64,000 nucleotides of DNA from Maritimibacter sp. REDSEA-S28_B5. Its GTDB lineage: Bacteria; Pseudomonadota; Alphaproteobacteria; Rhodobacterales; Rhodobacteraceae. Positions 44,940 through 55,700 of the stretch are shown in pieces. The DNA lies in assembly GCA_001626765.1 (NCBI GenBank), contig LUOO01000031.1, positions 27,235-91,234 of the forward strand, written 5' to 3'. The notes under the pieces were generated by a model. That model did not search any database. It saw nothing but the letters and a program-made list of their open reading frames with translations, and had not been told where the DNA came from. How positions within the stretch are numbered: position 1 is the first letter of the stretch; the number at the start of each line of letters is the position of its first letter. The position numbers and the translations under genes were made by a program.

Positions 44940-46772
44940 TCAGCCCTCGTTGTTGTCGAGCCGCCGATGTCTCTCGGCGATCTCTGCATCTCTGAATTGT
45001 GCGAGCTTGCCACGGGCCCATCCCGCTACGTGACGCCAGACGTCGATGAAGCGCCCGTCCGAGCGCAGCGTCACGCGAGTCACACCCAGATCCCAGCTTT
45101 CCACGCTGGTCTCGGGAAAGGCACCGGTCATCATCGTCTCGTCGCCATCTGGCAGAAAGCTCCCCACCACCGCGCCCGGTTGCAGCCAGAGGCCGGGGAC
45201 CAGCGTTTCGCTCGCGATGAACCGTCCCGGCACAGCAGCGCGCAGGGTCAGCGCGGCCTGATCGGTCTCGGCGATCCGAAGACCCTGTTGGGCGGCGGTG
45301 ACCTGATCCGACCCGCGCTGCACCCCGGCGGCCCCTGCCCCGGCGCTGACCTGCGCGGCCACCCGTGCCTCGTCCAGCTTCAGCCCGGCCACGTGCAGCG
45401 CCGCGTCGAAGGCGGGGTTGTCGAGCGTCAGGATCGTCTCGCCCGTGTCGAGCCGCGCTTCGGCAGGCGGCACGGTGACGACCAGCCCGGCCCGGCTGAC
45501 GGCCAGCGCATAAACGCCGGTGGTGTCCGGCGAAACGTCGATTACCTCGCGCGGGGCGACGGGCAGGAACATCAGCGCGCCGAGAAAGACGGCAAGAAGC
45601 GCGGGGATACGCCAGCGGCGCAGGGATCGCGCCTCGCCCCCACTTTCCGGCGTGGCGGGCGCACTGCGGAACGCGGCCTGCATGGGGGCCAACAGGATCA
45701 CGATCCCGCCCCAGATCCCGATCAAGAGGCCCACGCCCAGATAGCGCGGCAAGAGCTTCCACACGAGGCCGAGGATCACCAGCCAGCGATAGGCGGCCGA
45801 GGCCAGCGCATAGGCCGCGAGCGGCAGGTCCCCGGACCGCAGCGGCGCAGAGGACATGCCAAGGGCGCGCCCGCGCACCCGCTTGAGCGCACGGCTCGCG
45901 TCGGTCCCGAGATTACGCCGCGACAAAAGGTCCGCGAGGATGAAATACCCGTCCATCCGCATCAGCGGGTTGGCGTTGAACACGAGCGAAGTAAAGGTCG
46001 AGAACAGGAACGCCCGTCCGATGACGAGCTGCGCGTCGGGATTCGACACCACATGCCAGGCGATGAACAGGACAAGGCCCACCGCGATGTCCGTCAGGAT
46101 ACCGGCCCCCGAAATCAGGATACGCTGCCAACGGGTCGCGGTCAGATCGGCCTCGGAACAATCGACGAAGGGGATGGGATAGAGACCGATCAGGTTCACC
46201 CCGCCCCCCCGAAGCCGGACGTTGAACCGGGTCGCGGCGAGCACATGACCCATCTCGTGGATGATTTTCAGGAACGGCGCGACGATCCCGAAGGTCAGAA
46301 GCGCGTCCAGAGAGAACACGTCGTGGCTCTGGGTGATCAGCGCCCAGTCGTTGCGCAACCCTAGCACAAAGGCCGCAAGGCCGAGCGCGCCGAGGCAGGC
46401 GATCCAAAGCGGGCCGAAGGCATTGCGCGACACACCCCCAACCGCCCGCTGGAGCGGCACGAGGTCCTCGATCAGGCGGATCTGCATCTGAACCGGGTTG
46501 AACCGTTTGCGCCCGAACCTTTGCAGGTCGCGCATCTGGCGCACGTAGGCCAGGGCCGAGAACCCTGCGCGGGCGTCCTCTTCGGCCAGCGCGGCGCGCG
46601 CGTCGGGGCGGGCGACGGCGCCAGCGAACCGATGCCATGCCGCCGCTGTCCCGCGCGTCAGGCGCAGGATCTGACCGGTTGCCCGATCATGCAGGAGGTA
46701 GCAGAAACCCCGACCCTCGGCAGAGAGGGTGAGGTCCAGCTGCCTCACCAACTGAGGCCGAGGTAAGTCCAT
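44940..46772 (-). CDS. M50 site-2-protease-like membrane protein fused to an HlyD-like domain
   Basis: A 610-residue polytopic protein. After an N-terminal soluble region (1-115, loosely like PqqD-type peptide-binding domains) come several helices with the zinc motif HEMGH at 172-176 and the second site-2-protease motif NPLMRMDGYF at 268-277. A helix near 390 leads into a periplasmic HlyD-like region with a short helical hairpin (AAQVSAGAG...) between beta-rich halves. So an intramembrane protease and an export adaptor are one chain. Both zinc motifs are intact, so it may cut the giant protein or a partner during export. It overlaps the preceding gene by 28 bases. Confidence 0.83.
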   Translation of the reverse strand: MDLPRPQLVRQLDLTLSAEGRGFCYLLHDRATGQILRLTRGTAAAWHRFAGAVARPDARAALAEEDARAGFSALAYVRQMRDLQRFGRKRFNPVQMQIRLIEDLVPLQRAVGGVSRNAFGPLWIACLGALGLAAFVLGLRNDWALITQSHDVFSLDALLTFGIVAPFLKIIHEMGHVLAATRFNVRLRGGGVNLIGLYPIPFVDCSEADLTATRWQRILISGAGILTDIAVGLVLFIAWHVVSNPDAQLVIGRAFLFSTFTSLVFNANPLMRMDGYFILADLLSRRNLGTDASRALKRVRGRALGMSSAPLRSGDLPLAAYALASAAYRWLVILGLVWKLLPRYLGVGLLIGIWGGIVILLAPMQAAFRSAPATPESGGEARSLRRWRIPALLAVFLGALMFLPVAPREVIDVSPDTTGVYALAVSRAGLVVTVPPAEARLDTGETILTLDNPAFDAALHVAGLKLDEARVAAQVSAGAGAAGVQRGSDQVTAAQQGLRIAETDQAALTLRAAVPGRFIASETLVPGLWLQPGAVVGSFLPDGDETMMTGAFPETSVESWDLGVTRVTLRSDGRFIDVWRHVAGWARGKLAQFRDAEIAERHRRLDNNEG

Positions 46773-48319
46773 GACACCGTTCTGAGATATTCGATAAGGT
46801 AATGACTCATGCCGACCACGCGCGGGGCCGTTTCACCCTGGATCCGGGCATAGCCGGACAGCCCGGCGAGCAGCGCTGCGCGGTCGCCGCCGGTGATGCG
46901 CCCGATGACCTCGAGCCGCTCGGCCCCGTTCTGGCCGTCCGAAACCAGCGCGGGCGGGGTCAGCAGTTCGACGGGAAAACGCGCGGCGAGCCCGCGAAAC
47001 CGCGCCTCGCCCGTCATGCCCGCCGATAGCCGCCGCGCATCGACGCGCGAGGGCGTGAGGCTCATCAGGTAGCCGTCGCCGGTCTGCACCGTCACCACGT
47101 CCCGCCCTGTCGCGATATTCGCACCGATCATGTTCTGCGGCAGGGCCGAGATCACCCGACCGCTCGCCGGCGCCGTCACGTCGAGCGCCGCGATCCGCGA
47201 CGCCGCCTGTTCGCGCCGCGCCTCGGCCAGCGCACGACGGCTCTGGGCAAGCTGGTAGGCGCCATAATCGTTTTCCGACATCGCGGCCTGGGCGTTCAGA
47301 TCCTCGACCGCGATGTTCAGGTCCTCCTGCGCCAGTTCGGCGGCGAGCTGCTGAGAGGCAAAGCGTGCGACCACGTCGCCCTCGGTCACCGTATCCCCGA
47401 CGCGCACCCGCATCTCGACGAGGTTCGCATCGGTGGCGAGCGCGGCGACCCGCGCCTCTTCCGGCAGGGCAGCACCTGAGAGCGTGATCTTCGCCGGCAC
47501 CGGCCAGACGAGCCAGACGGCGGCGGCCAGACCCGCGGCAACGGCGGCGGCACGCCACAGGGGAGCGTGGCGCGAGGGTGCCTTGCCCCGCCGCAGCGGG
47601 CGCGCGATGGTCATGAGCGCAGGAAGTTCGGGCGCCAGCGACCGACCCGCATCCGACGGCCCGACCAGCGCCACGCCATAGTCCGCCTCGCCAGGCGGGA
47701 TGAGGACGAGCGCGCCGGCCCCCAGCCGTTCGAGCAGAAGCGTCCCGTCTATGTCGTCACCCGCGGGCGTCAGGTGAACGGGTGCCGAAAGCCCCGGCAA
47801 CTGCGCCCCGATCCAGTTCTTCAGAACATCGCGCGCCGCCTTTGCCGAACCGTCAGAAGCCCACACCTTGCGCACGCGGTCTTTCCGGGTGGAATAGACG
47901 ACAAGGCTTTGTGCCAGTCCGTCCTCGACCAGCACCTCGCCCACCACCGACACCAGCGCCCCGGTGGATTTCGCCGGTCCGGGCAAACGCGTGGCGAGCC
48001 GGACCAAAAGCGGTCCGATGGACGAGGCTTGCCCGCCTGCCACACGCCCCAGACCGGACGACAGCGCCTGCGCCCGGCTGAGCATCGGGGCAAGCTGGGT
48101 CAGTTCCGGCACCCCCGGCAGCATCCAGAGCGCCCAGCGTCCCGAGCCGACCGGCACGGTCAGCACCATCCCGCCGCTTTCCACCTTGCGCGCGGCGGGT
48201 CGGTCCTGAAGCGTGTCCGTCAGGCGTGCGCGGATATCGGGCGACGGAATATCGCCCAGCACCGGGATCGACGTCCCGGCCCTGTCCATCAGGAAAACCG
48301 CGCGCGCCTCGTCAAGCAT
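46745..48319 (-). CDS. HlyD-like membrane-fusion protein with a large cytoplasmic N domain
   Basis: A 524-residue protein. Residues 1-250 are soluble and unlike HlyD; their pattern is possibly GAF-like, but I cannot name it. One membrane helix lies at about 262-280 (AAAVAAGLAAAVWLVWPVP), then a HlyD-type periplasmic part: ANLVEMRVRVGDTVTEGDVV lipoyl-like motif, coiled coil with QLAQSRRALAEARREQ, second half VTAPASGRVISALPQ, and a barrel domain. It starts 3 bases after the DUF3467 stop. The cytoplasmic part could recognise the giant substrate. Confidence 0.82.
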   Translation of the reverse strand: MLDEARAVFLMDRAGTSIPVLGDIPSPDIRARLTDTLQDRPAARKVESGGMVLTVPVGSGRWALWMLPGVPELTQLAPMLSRAQALSSGLGRVAGGQASSIGPLLVRLATRLPGPAKSTGALVSVVGEVLVEDGLAQSLVVYSTRKDRVRKVWASDGSAKAARDVLKNWIGAQLPGLSAPVHLTPAGDDIDGTLLLERLGAGALVLIPPGEADYGVALVGPSDAGRSLAPELPALMTIARPLRRGKAPSRHAPLWRAAAVAAGLAAAVWLVWPVPAKITLSGAALPEEARVAALATDANLVEMRVRVGDTVTEGDVVARFASQQLAAELAQEDLNIAVEDLNAQAAMSENDYGAYQLAQSRRALAEARREQAASRIAALDVTAPASGRVISALPQNMIGANIATGRDVVTVQTGDGYLMSLTPSRVDARRLSAGMTGEARFRGLAARFPVELLTPPALVSDGQNGAERLEVIGRITGGDRAALLAGLSGYARIQGETAPRVVGMSHYLIEYLRTVSWTYLGLSW

Positions 48320-48322
48320 GGA

Positions 48323-48619
48323 TCAGATGTCGATCTTGCCGAACTGTTCCTCATAGGCCTTGATCGACCCGGCGAGGATGCCCGCCAGCCGCTTGGCCGC
48401 AAAGGGGTTGAGCACGATGCGGGTCGAAAGGTCCACGTCGACCTCCTTGTTCTCGGTCATGGTGCCGCGCCAGTTCTGGTGGGTGCCGAACAGGAGAAAG
48501 AACTCCTCGCGATTGGCGGTCGCCGTGCCGATGTTGGCGTAGACGCTTTCCATCTTGTCGTCGTGCCAGTTGATCGTGACGCCGTTCATCGTGGTGGTTT
48601 TCTGCGGTGTATCGGTCAT
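48323..48619 (-). CDS. DUF3467 protein
   Basis: A 98-residue soluble protein with the DUF3467 pattern: VYANIGTATANREEFFLLFG, then a loop with histidine (GTHQNW), and RIVLNPFAAKRLAGILAGSI followed by YEEQFG. The function of the family is unknown. It stands between the giant repeat gene and the HlyD-like gene with gaps of 18 and 3 bases, so it is made together with the export machinery. It might be a cytoplasmic chaperone or assembly factor; this is inference. Confidence 0.85.
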   Translation of the reverse strand: MTDTPQKTTTMNGVTINWHDDKMESVYANIGTATANREEFFLLFGTHQNWRGTMTENKEVDVDLSTRIVLNPFAAKRLAGILAGSIKAYEEQFGKIDI

Positions 48620-48637
48620 GGAGTGCTTTCGTCTTTC

Positions 48638-51600
48638 TTATTCAGCGGCAATGGGGAGGCTGGCCGCGCCGGCCTCTTTCGCTTCGATCATGTCGAGAAG
48701 CCGTTCGATCAGCGCCTCGAGCACGGTGGGTGGCAGGTTTCCGGTCAGAAGACCCGCGCTGATCAACGAAGAGAGCAGGCTCTCCGCGATCAGGGTCACA
48801 TCTGCACCGGACTGGATGAGCAAGGCAAGCGACCGCAGGAGCGCGGGATCGTCCATCGCGTCGACCACCGCCATCCAGACTGCCTCGAGCGACAGGCCCG
48901 GCCCGAGGTCCGCGCCGAGCCCGTCATCGAGCGTCGGATCGTCCTCGAACAGATCGAGGTTCGCGCCGATGGCAGCGTCCTGCTGGCTTTCCGACACCAC
49001 GTCGAGCGCGCCGGGACCGGCGAAGTTCGACGTGAAGAGGAACCGCTGGGTCATCGAGATATCTCCAAACCCGATCGGGAACGTCGCCTTGAAGATACCG
49101 GCGTAACCGTCCGAGAAGATCAGGTCATTCGCGGTATCGCCAAAGAACAGGTCCGGCCCGAGGTTGCCGATCATGATGTCCGGCCCGCCGTTCCCGTGGA
49201 TCTGGTCGTAGCCGCCCGTCACATAGGCAAAGTTCGTGTCGATGGTCATCCGTTCGTCGACCGAGCCGTCGCGGTTTTCCGTCCAGCTCCGGCCGATGAT
49301 CGCCGTGTCGCCGATCAGGATATCCTGACCGCCCTGCCCGTGCAGCACGTCATCCCCGAAGCCGCCGACGACGATGTCGTAGCCGTTGCCCGCGAACACC
49401 GTGTCGTCGCCCGCGATGTCGATCAGGACCGCGGTCAGCTTGACCAGACGATCCGCCGCCGACTGGTTCGCCAGCGCCCCCGCGGGATCGGAAAGCGTCA
49501 TCCGCGCGATGTCACCGACGATCAGGTCGTCGGCACCGCCCGCGTCGATCCGGTCGTCACCCGCCTGACCCAAAAGGATGTCATCCCCCACGGCCCCGCG
49601 CGAGGTGATGCGGTCGTCGCCGCCCCGTGCCTCGTCCGTCATGCGCAGCGTCACGATGTCCGCCGTCCCGCGGTAGGTCACGTGGCCGCTGTCACCGAAG
49701 GCGAGGTCTTCGCCCGTCCCGGTATCGACGCGGTCGTTGCCCTGACCGGCGATGATCATGTCGTCGCCGGAACCCGACTCGATCAAATCATCCCCGCCTC
49801 CCGGTTCACCGGTGAGCGCGCGCATGAACCCGGTGCTCGCCCCGGCTTCGGAAATCTGTCCGAGGTCGCCCAGGATGGCGTCGTCACCTGCGCCGCTGCC
49901 GATGGTGTCGCCGGCCAGACCGCCAATGATCACGTCCCGACCCGAACCGGTGGTGATCCGGTCGGCCCCGCCGTTGCTGCGATCCTCGCTGACCGCCCGG
50001 ATCACGCCCGCGGCGAGCGTGATGACCCCTTGGTCGCCCAGAACGGTGTTGTCGCCGTCGCCTGCGTCGATCACGTCGCCATCCTGACCGCCCGCGATCA
50101 GGTCGTCGCCGTCGCCGGTGGTGATGTCGTCCGCCCCGCCCTCCGCCGGGGTCGTGGTCGTCAGCACGTCGCTGCCGGTCCAGTCGTTCACGCCGCTCTC
50201 GCCCAGCGCCCGGTTGTCGCCGTCGCCAAGCACCGCGGTGTCCGACCCGCCGCCAAGGATCACGCGGTCGTCGCCCGATCCCGTGGTCACGCTATCATCG
50301 CCGTCCTCGGCAAGCCAATCGGACGTGAGGACCCCAGAAGCATCCCACGACCCGCTGTCACCAAGAACGATATTGTCGCCCTCGCCCGCGTCGATCACGT
50401 CGCCGCTCGCGCCGCCGAAGACAACGTCTTCGCCCGTGCCGGTGGTAATGTCATCCGCGCCGCCCAGAGTGTTGGACAGACTTTCCAGCGTCTCGGTCCC
50501 GGTCCAGTCGTTCACGCCGCTGTCGCCCAGCGCCCGGTTGTCGCCGTCGCCCAGAACGGCCGTGTCCGACCCGCCGCCAAGGATCACGCGGTCGTCGCCC
50601 GATCCCGTGGTCACGCTGTCGTCACCGTCTTGGGCAAACCAATCGGACGTGAGGACCCCAGAGGCATCCCACGACCCGCTGTCGCCAAGAACGATGTTAT
50701 CGCCCTCGCCCGCGTCGATCATGTCGCCGCCTGCACCGCCAAAGACCACGTCCGCGCCCCGACCCGTGGTAATCTCGTCATCCCCGCCCAACGTGGGCGA
50801 CAGGCTGCCGAGCGTTTCCGTGCCGGTCCAGTCGTTCGTTCCGTAATCGCCCAGAACCCTGTTGGGTCCGTCGCCGATCGTCGCGGTATCCGACCCGCCG
50901 CCAAGGATCACGCGGCTGCCGCCCGACCCGGCGGTGACGTCGTCGTCGCCGTCTCCCACCGTCACGTCGGAGGTCAGGGTGCCCTGCGCGTCAAAGCGGC
51001 CCGCGTCGCCGAGGATGACATGGGCACCGTCGCCCACGTCGATGGTGTCGCCGCCGACGCCGCCGAAGGCCACCGTATTGCCGTTGCCGATGGTGATCTC
51101 ATCCGCGTCACCCGTGTCGTTGTCCGAGGTCTCGATCACTTCACCGTTCGACCAGTCCATAGACCCGCTGTCGCCCAGAACCCGGCCGTCGCCATTGCCG
51201 AGCGTGGCCGTATCTGCGCCGCCCCCGAGGATCACCCGGTTGTCGCCGTTCCCAGCCGTGACAGTGTCGCCGCCATCCTGCTGGGTGGCTGCCGAGGACA
51301 GGGTTCCCGCGCTGTCGTAGGACCCGGTGTCGCCCAGGATCACGTTGTCGCCGTCGCCCGCGTCGATCACGTCGCCGGCGTCGCCGCCCATCAGGATATC
51401 GTCGCCGATGCCGGTCGTGATCGTGTCCACACCAGTGCCCTCGGTCGTCGCGGTGACCTGCGTGCCAGAGGACTTGCGCGTCACCGAGCCGGTATCGCCC
51501 AGTGCGATCACGCCCGAGTTCCCGGCGGTCAGCCTGTCGGCCCCGGTCCCCAGAAGGATCATCGCAGCCCCCGCGGTGATCGTGACGATATCGTCGCCGC

Positions 51601-52710
51601 CGGTCGCGCCGGTCGTGGTGGCGACATCGCCGTCGTCGTTGGTCCCCGTGGTGCGCCGGATCGTGCCGTCGTCGCCCAGGATCACATCGCGGCCATCGGT
51701 CGACGAGATGGTGTCGGCGCCAAGCCCGCCGATGATCAGATCATCGCCCGACCCGCCGATCACCGTATCGTCCCCCGCCTGCGGCCCCGACACGGCGGTC
51801 AGAAGCACGCCGTCCGAAAGGATCTCGATCGAACCGTTGTCGCCAAGGACATAGTTAGTGGCGTCCGCCAAGGTCACGTGATCGTCGCCGCCGCCCATGA
51901 CGGCATTGAGGAACCCGGTCCCGGCCAGCACCGTGTCGTCCCCGTCGCTCGGGTCCGAGGCATCGGCGCTGAGCTTGGCCAGACCGGCGATCTTGGCGCG
52001 GACCTCGGCGTCGTTCTCGAGGTCCTGCGCGGTCGCCCCGGCCCCCGGCGCGATGTAGCTGCGCGCTGCCAGCAGCGCAGCGGGATCGAGCGTGAGAACC
52101 CCGTTATCGCCCAGCAGGATCAGCCCGCCCGCGCCCGCCGTGATATGGTCGTCGCCCGCGCCACCGATCACGATGTCGGTGATGTCAGTGCCCGTGCCGT
52201 TGCCCACGATGATGGTGTCGTTGCCATCGTTCGCCGTCACGATCCCGGTGATCGTGGAGTTCGGCACGTCGATGATCCCGAGGTCGCCCAGCACGATATC
52301 GCTGCCCAGCCCCGAGGTGATGTGATCGTCGCCCTCGCCCCCGATGATCAGGTCGTTGCCGTCGCCGGTCGTCACGGTATCCGCACCGCCCGCCGAAGAG
52401 CTCTTCGATTCGGCATAGGTCACGGCTTCCGATATCCGCGCCCCGCGCAGGAGGCCGAAGTCGCCCAGCACCGTGTTCGATCCCTGAAGGTCGATGATGG
52501 TCTCGGACCCGACCGACGAGCCGCCCGCGATCAGGATGTCGTTGCCCGCATCCCCGCCCAGCGTATCGGTTCCGGCATTAGCAGAAGTGTCGAACTGCGT
52601 GTCGACCGCCTCGATGAGCAGGTTCGTGGCCACGGTAAGCCGGGCAAAATCCCCGACGACCGCGTCGTTGCCGTCGCCGCCCGACAGGGTGTCGTCGCCG
52701 CCACCGCCCA
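48638..52710 (-). CDS. Giant repeat protein, C-terminal part (after frameshift)
   Basis: About 1,357 codons that continue the giant gene in the next frame. Just after the break the text is GGGGDDTLSGGDGNDAVVG and continues as DFARLTVATNLL, so the ATG at 52633 (MATNLL) is not a true start. Most of this part is RTX-like calcium-binding repeats with the pattern GDGDNxVLGDxG, including four copies of a 108-residue unit. The last 150 residues lack RTX repeats and are helical (LIAESLLSSLISAGLL, LIERLLDMIEAKEAG), unlike a classic type I secretion signal. It is followed after 18 bases by the DUF3467 gene. Confidence 0.85.
50110..51410 (-). repeat. Four tandem copies of a 324-bp (108-residue) RTX unit
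   Basis: The anchor TCCGACCCGCCGCC recurs at 50241, 50565 and 50889, with a diverged copy at 51213; spacing is exactly 324 bases. The two copies centred on 50240-50720 are almost identical, the outer ones less so. Each unit encodes SGSWDASGVLTSDW- and VILGGGSDTAVLGDGDNR-type segments. Confidence 0.85.
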
Positions 52711-55700
52711 GAAGTCCGCCGCGTCCCGTGCCGAAAGCACGACCGCCTGACCGAAGTAGGTCGTCGTGTCGAAGTCGTCGATGGTCAGGGTCGCCCCGTC
52801 CTTGACAGTCGTGATGTCGAGCGTGCCGCCGACCAGAATGTCGACGCCCTGCCCGCCGCTGATCGTGTCGTCGCCAGCGCGACCCTCGATCAGGTCGTTG
52901 CCCAGTTGTCCGTGCAGCGTATCGTTCCCCGACCCGCCCATCAGCACGTCCGCGCCGTCGCGAATGGCCAGCGTGTCGATACCAGCGTTGCCGCTTTGCC
53001 CGGTTTCGCCCGCGGCGGCACCCCAGCCCCAGACGGTCGAGACGGCAGCGTTGGTCGTAATGCGATCCGACCCTGCGCCGCCTTCGACCAGCGCGTCGGC
53101 ACCGCCCGCGACTGTCACCACGTCGTCTCCCGCTCCCGAGAGGATGCGGATGATGCCCGTCGTGCCAGAACCGGCGGTAATCGTGTCGGCGCCCTTGCCG
53201 GTCAGGATAAGGTGGTTGCCACCAGCGACCGTCACCGTCTCGGCGTCGCCCGCCGCCTTGATCTGCGTGGCGCGGGTATAGTCAGCGAGGACCTGCGCCA
53301 GGGACAGCTTGGCGGCGTTCCCGTTCACGTCCGTCCCGTTGTAGTTCGCGGTGGCCCCGGCCGCCTTGACCGTCCCGTCGGCGTTGATGCCAAGCAGGTC
53401 ACGGGCCGCCGCCGCGGTCAGACCGCCTTGGGCGAACTGGGTCAGGAACACGTCCCGCATCCCCATGTCGTCATCGCCGATGAAGATGACGTTGCCGCCT
53501 TGGATATTGACGGTCTCGGACCCCTTTTCACCGAAGATGACATAGGTGCCGGTGGCGTTCGGGCCTGAGGTGAACACATCGTCCCCATCACCCGCGAAGA
53601 CGACCGTAAGCCCCTGATCGGGCAGCTTGATCGTGTCCTTGCCGTTGCCCGCATAGACCACGACCGCCTTGTCGGAATAATCGCCCGACCCCGCCTCGTA
53701 GAGGTCGGACAGATCGACGGTGTTATCGCCGTTGCCTGCCGGAATGATGATCCCGGCGGCGTCCTGGTTGAAGCTGCCCGACAGGCTGCCCTGCTGGTTG
53801 GACAGGTTGACCTGGATCGGCGAATTGGGACCCGACAGGCGGATCACGTCGTTGCCGTCCTCGGTCAGGTTCGACATGGAGTTGCCGATGTTCGACCCCA
53901 CAGCGAGGATCGCGGTTTCGCCCGCCGAGATGTCGTCAGACACGCGTGGCGGCAGCGGGAAATTCCCGAACTCGAAGCTCTCGTTGATGTTGACCACGTC
54001 CTTCGACCACTTGAGGTCGATGGAGAACAGGCCGAAGTCGATCGAGATGCCTGCCCACACGCTCAGGTAGAAATAGACGTCGAAAGTGCCTTCGAACAGG
54101 TAGCCCAGCATCTTGGACGGATCGTCGGCCGAGGCGTCGAGGATCTCGAGCAGCTCGGGGATGCGTAGCTTGCCGTCGTCGTTGGGGTCGTTGAACGACA
54201 GCGTCACATGCGCGCCGCCGCCTGCGTTCAGCCCCGCGATACCGAGGTTCAGCGCCGCCGCCACGTCGAAACCGAGGTCAAGGAACGGACCCGAGTCGAT
54301 GAAGACGCCGTCGAGCAGACGCACGGGATCGAGCGTGTTCACGAAGTTCACGATGCCCGACAGGTCGTAACCAGCCGTGAGACCGGCAAAGGCATGGGCG
54401 CCGATCTCGAACCGGAAGGCGCCCGAGATGATATCCCCGACCCAGCCCGGCGCGCCGATCTGGTCGATCATCAGATCGACAAGGCTCGTACGCGGGAAAT
54501 CGAGGTTGAACAGCGTCGCGTGGACGAGGACGAGGTCCACCTGATCGAATTTGCCCGTGAGCAGGTTGATCGCCGAGAACGGATCGGACAGCAGCGGAAT
54601 CTCGATGGCGAAACCACGGTCGAGGTTGCCGAACACGCCAAAGGGATTGCCGCTCGACCCGTTGGTCGGCGTCGCATCGGTCGCGTCGCGTGTCGCGGTC
54701 GAGGTGTCGAGCCCCTTGGACGCGCTCTGGCCGCTGGCGGCGTCGCCCGAGACAGAAGAGATGAGGTCGAAGTCGCCAAAGACGAATTGCCCGCCAGTGG
54801 ACTCGAGCGTTTCGATGAAAGAGTCGATCTGTTCGATGGTGTCGACGATCGTAAGCGCAATGCCGAAGACCGGAAACGCCTGTGCCAGCGCGTCGGTGAC
54901 AAAGCTGAAGGGCACGTCGTTGAGCCAGCCGAAGGTATCGGCCAGCGGTTCGACAAAGGCCCGAATGGGCGAAACCACCGGCTCGATGATCGCCTCGTAG
55001 AGCACGTTTGCGTCCACGCGGACATTCTTGAACGATAGCTCGTCAAAGACGAAACCCTCGCCCGAGGTGCTGGCGTAGTGCCCGGCCACGACCAGTTCGG
55101 TCCGCACCGAGGGGATGATCGCCTTGCCGCCGATGAGCAGCGGGTCGCCCGTCGTCGGGTTGAGGATATTGGCCTCGAGCCCGATCTGCACGTCCACGTT
55201 GGCATTGAAGGAAAAGGCAATCAGGGACGAGCTGTCGATCTTGTTGATATAGACGACTTTCTCGAAATCGAGATCGAGGCCCGCGCCGGTCTTGGCCTGG
55301 ATACCGGACAGATCCATCCCGATCTCATCCGTCCCGTTCGCGCTGTCGGGCGCGACGATGGTAAGGCCCTGGTCGCCGTAAAGATCCGCACCCAGTGTGG
55401 CCGAAACGATGGCGGTGCCCTCGCCCGTGCCCTCGCCCGTGAAAGAACCGTTCGCTCCTTCCGTCACCGCGTCGGCATTCACCCCGAGGATCCCAAGCAG
55501 CTTGGCCGATCCCTGGAACGTGCCCGCATCCGCCGATACACCGATGGTGATCTCGTCGTGGTCGGTATCGTTGAGCAGGAAGAACCCGGTCTTGTTCAGG
55601 CCGAACCCGAGGTTGACGGTGTAGTCGAGCGCGATGCGGACCCGCGAGCCCTCTTTGACGTCAAGCTCGAAGCCGGGGATGCCCAGATCGAAGGCGATAT

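Noticed and set aside
42834-46364. About 1,170-codon plus-strand frame opposite the TolC and M50-HlyD genes
   Set aside because: It spans several genes with clear motifs on the other strand and has no ribosome site or domain of its own.
50110-51410. Regular repeats considered as a CRISPR array
   Set aside because: The unit is 324 bases, in frame within a coding sequence, with no short repeat-spacer structure and no cas genes.
52530-52633. Reading the C-terminal half of the giant protein as a separate gene starting at ATG 52633
   Set aside because: No ribosome site, RTX text continues upstream of the ATG in the same frame, and it joins the upstream frame by a single-base shift.
47567-52750. 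Very long open frame on the plus strand opposite the giant gene
   Set aside because: It is Arg/Val/His-rich with no domain pattern and mirrors the RTX repeats; it is open only because of high GC and codon bias on the true strand.
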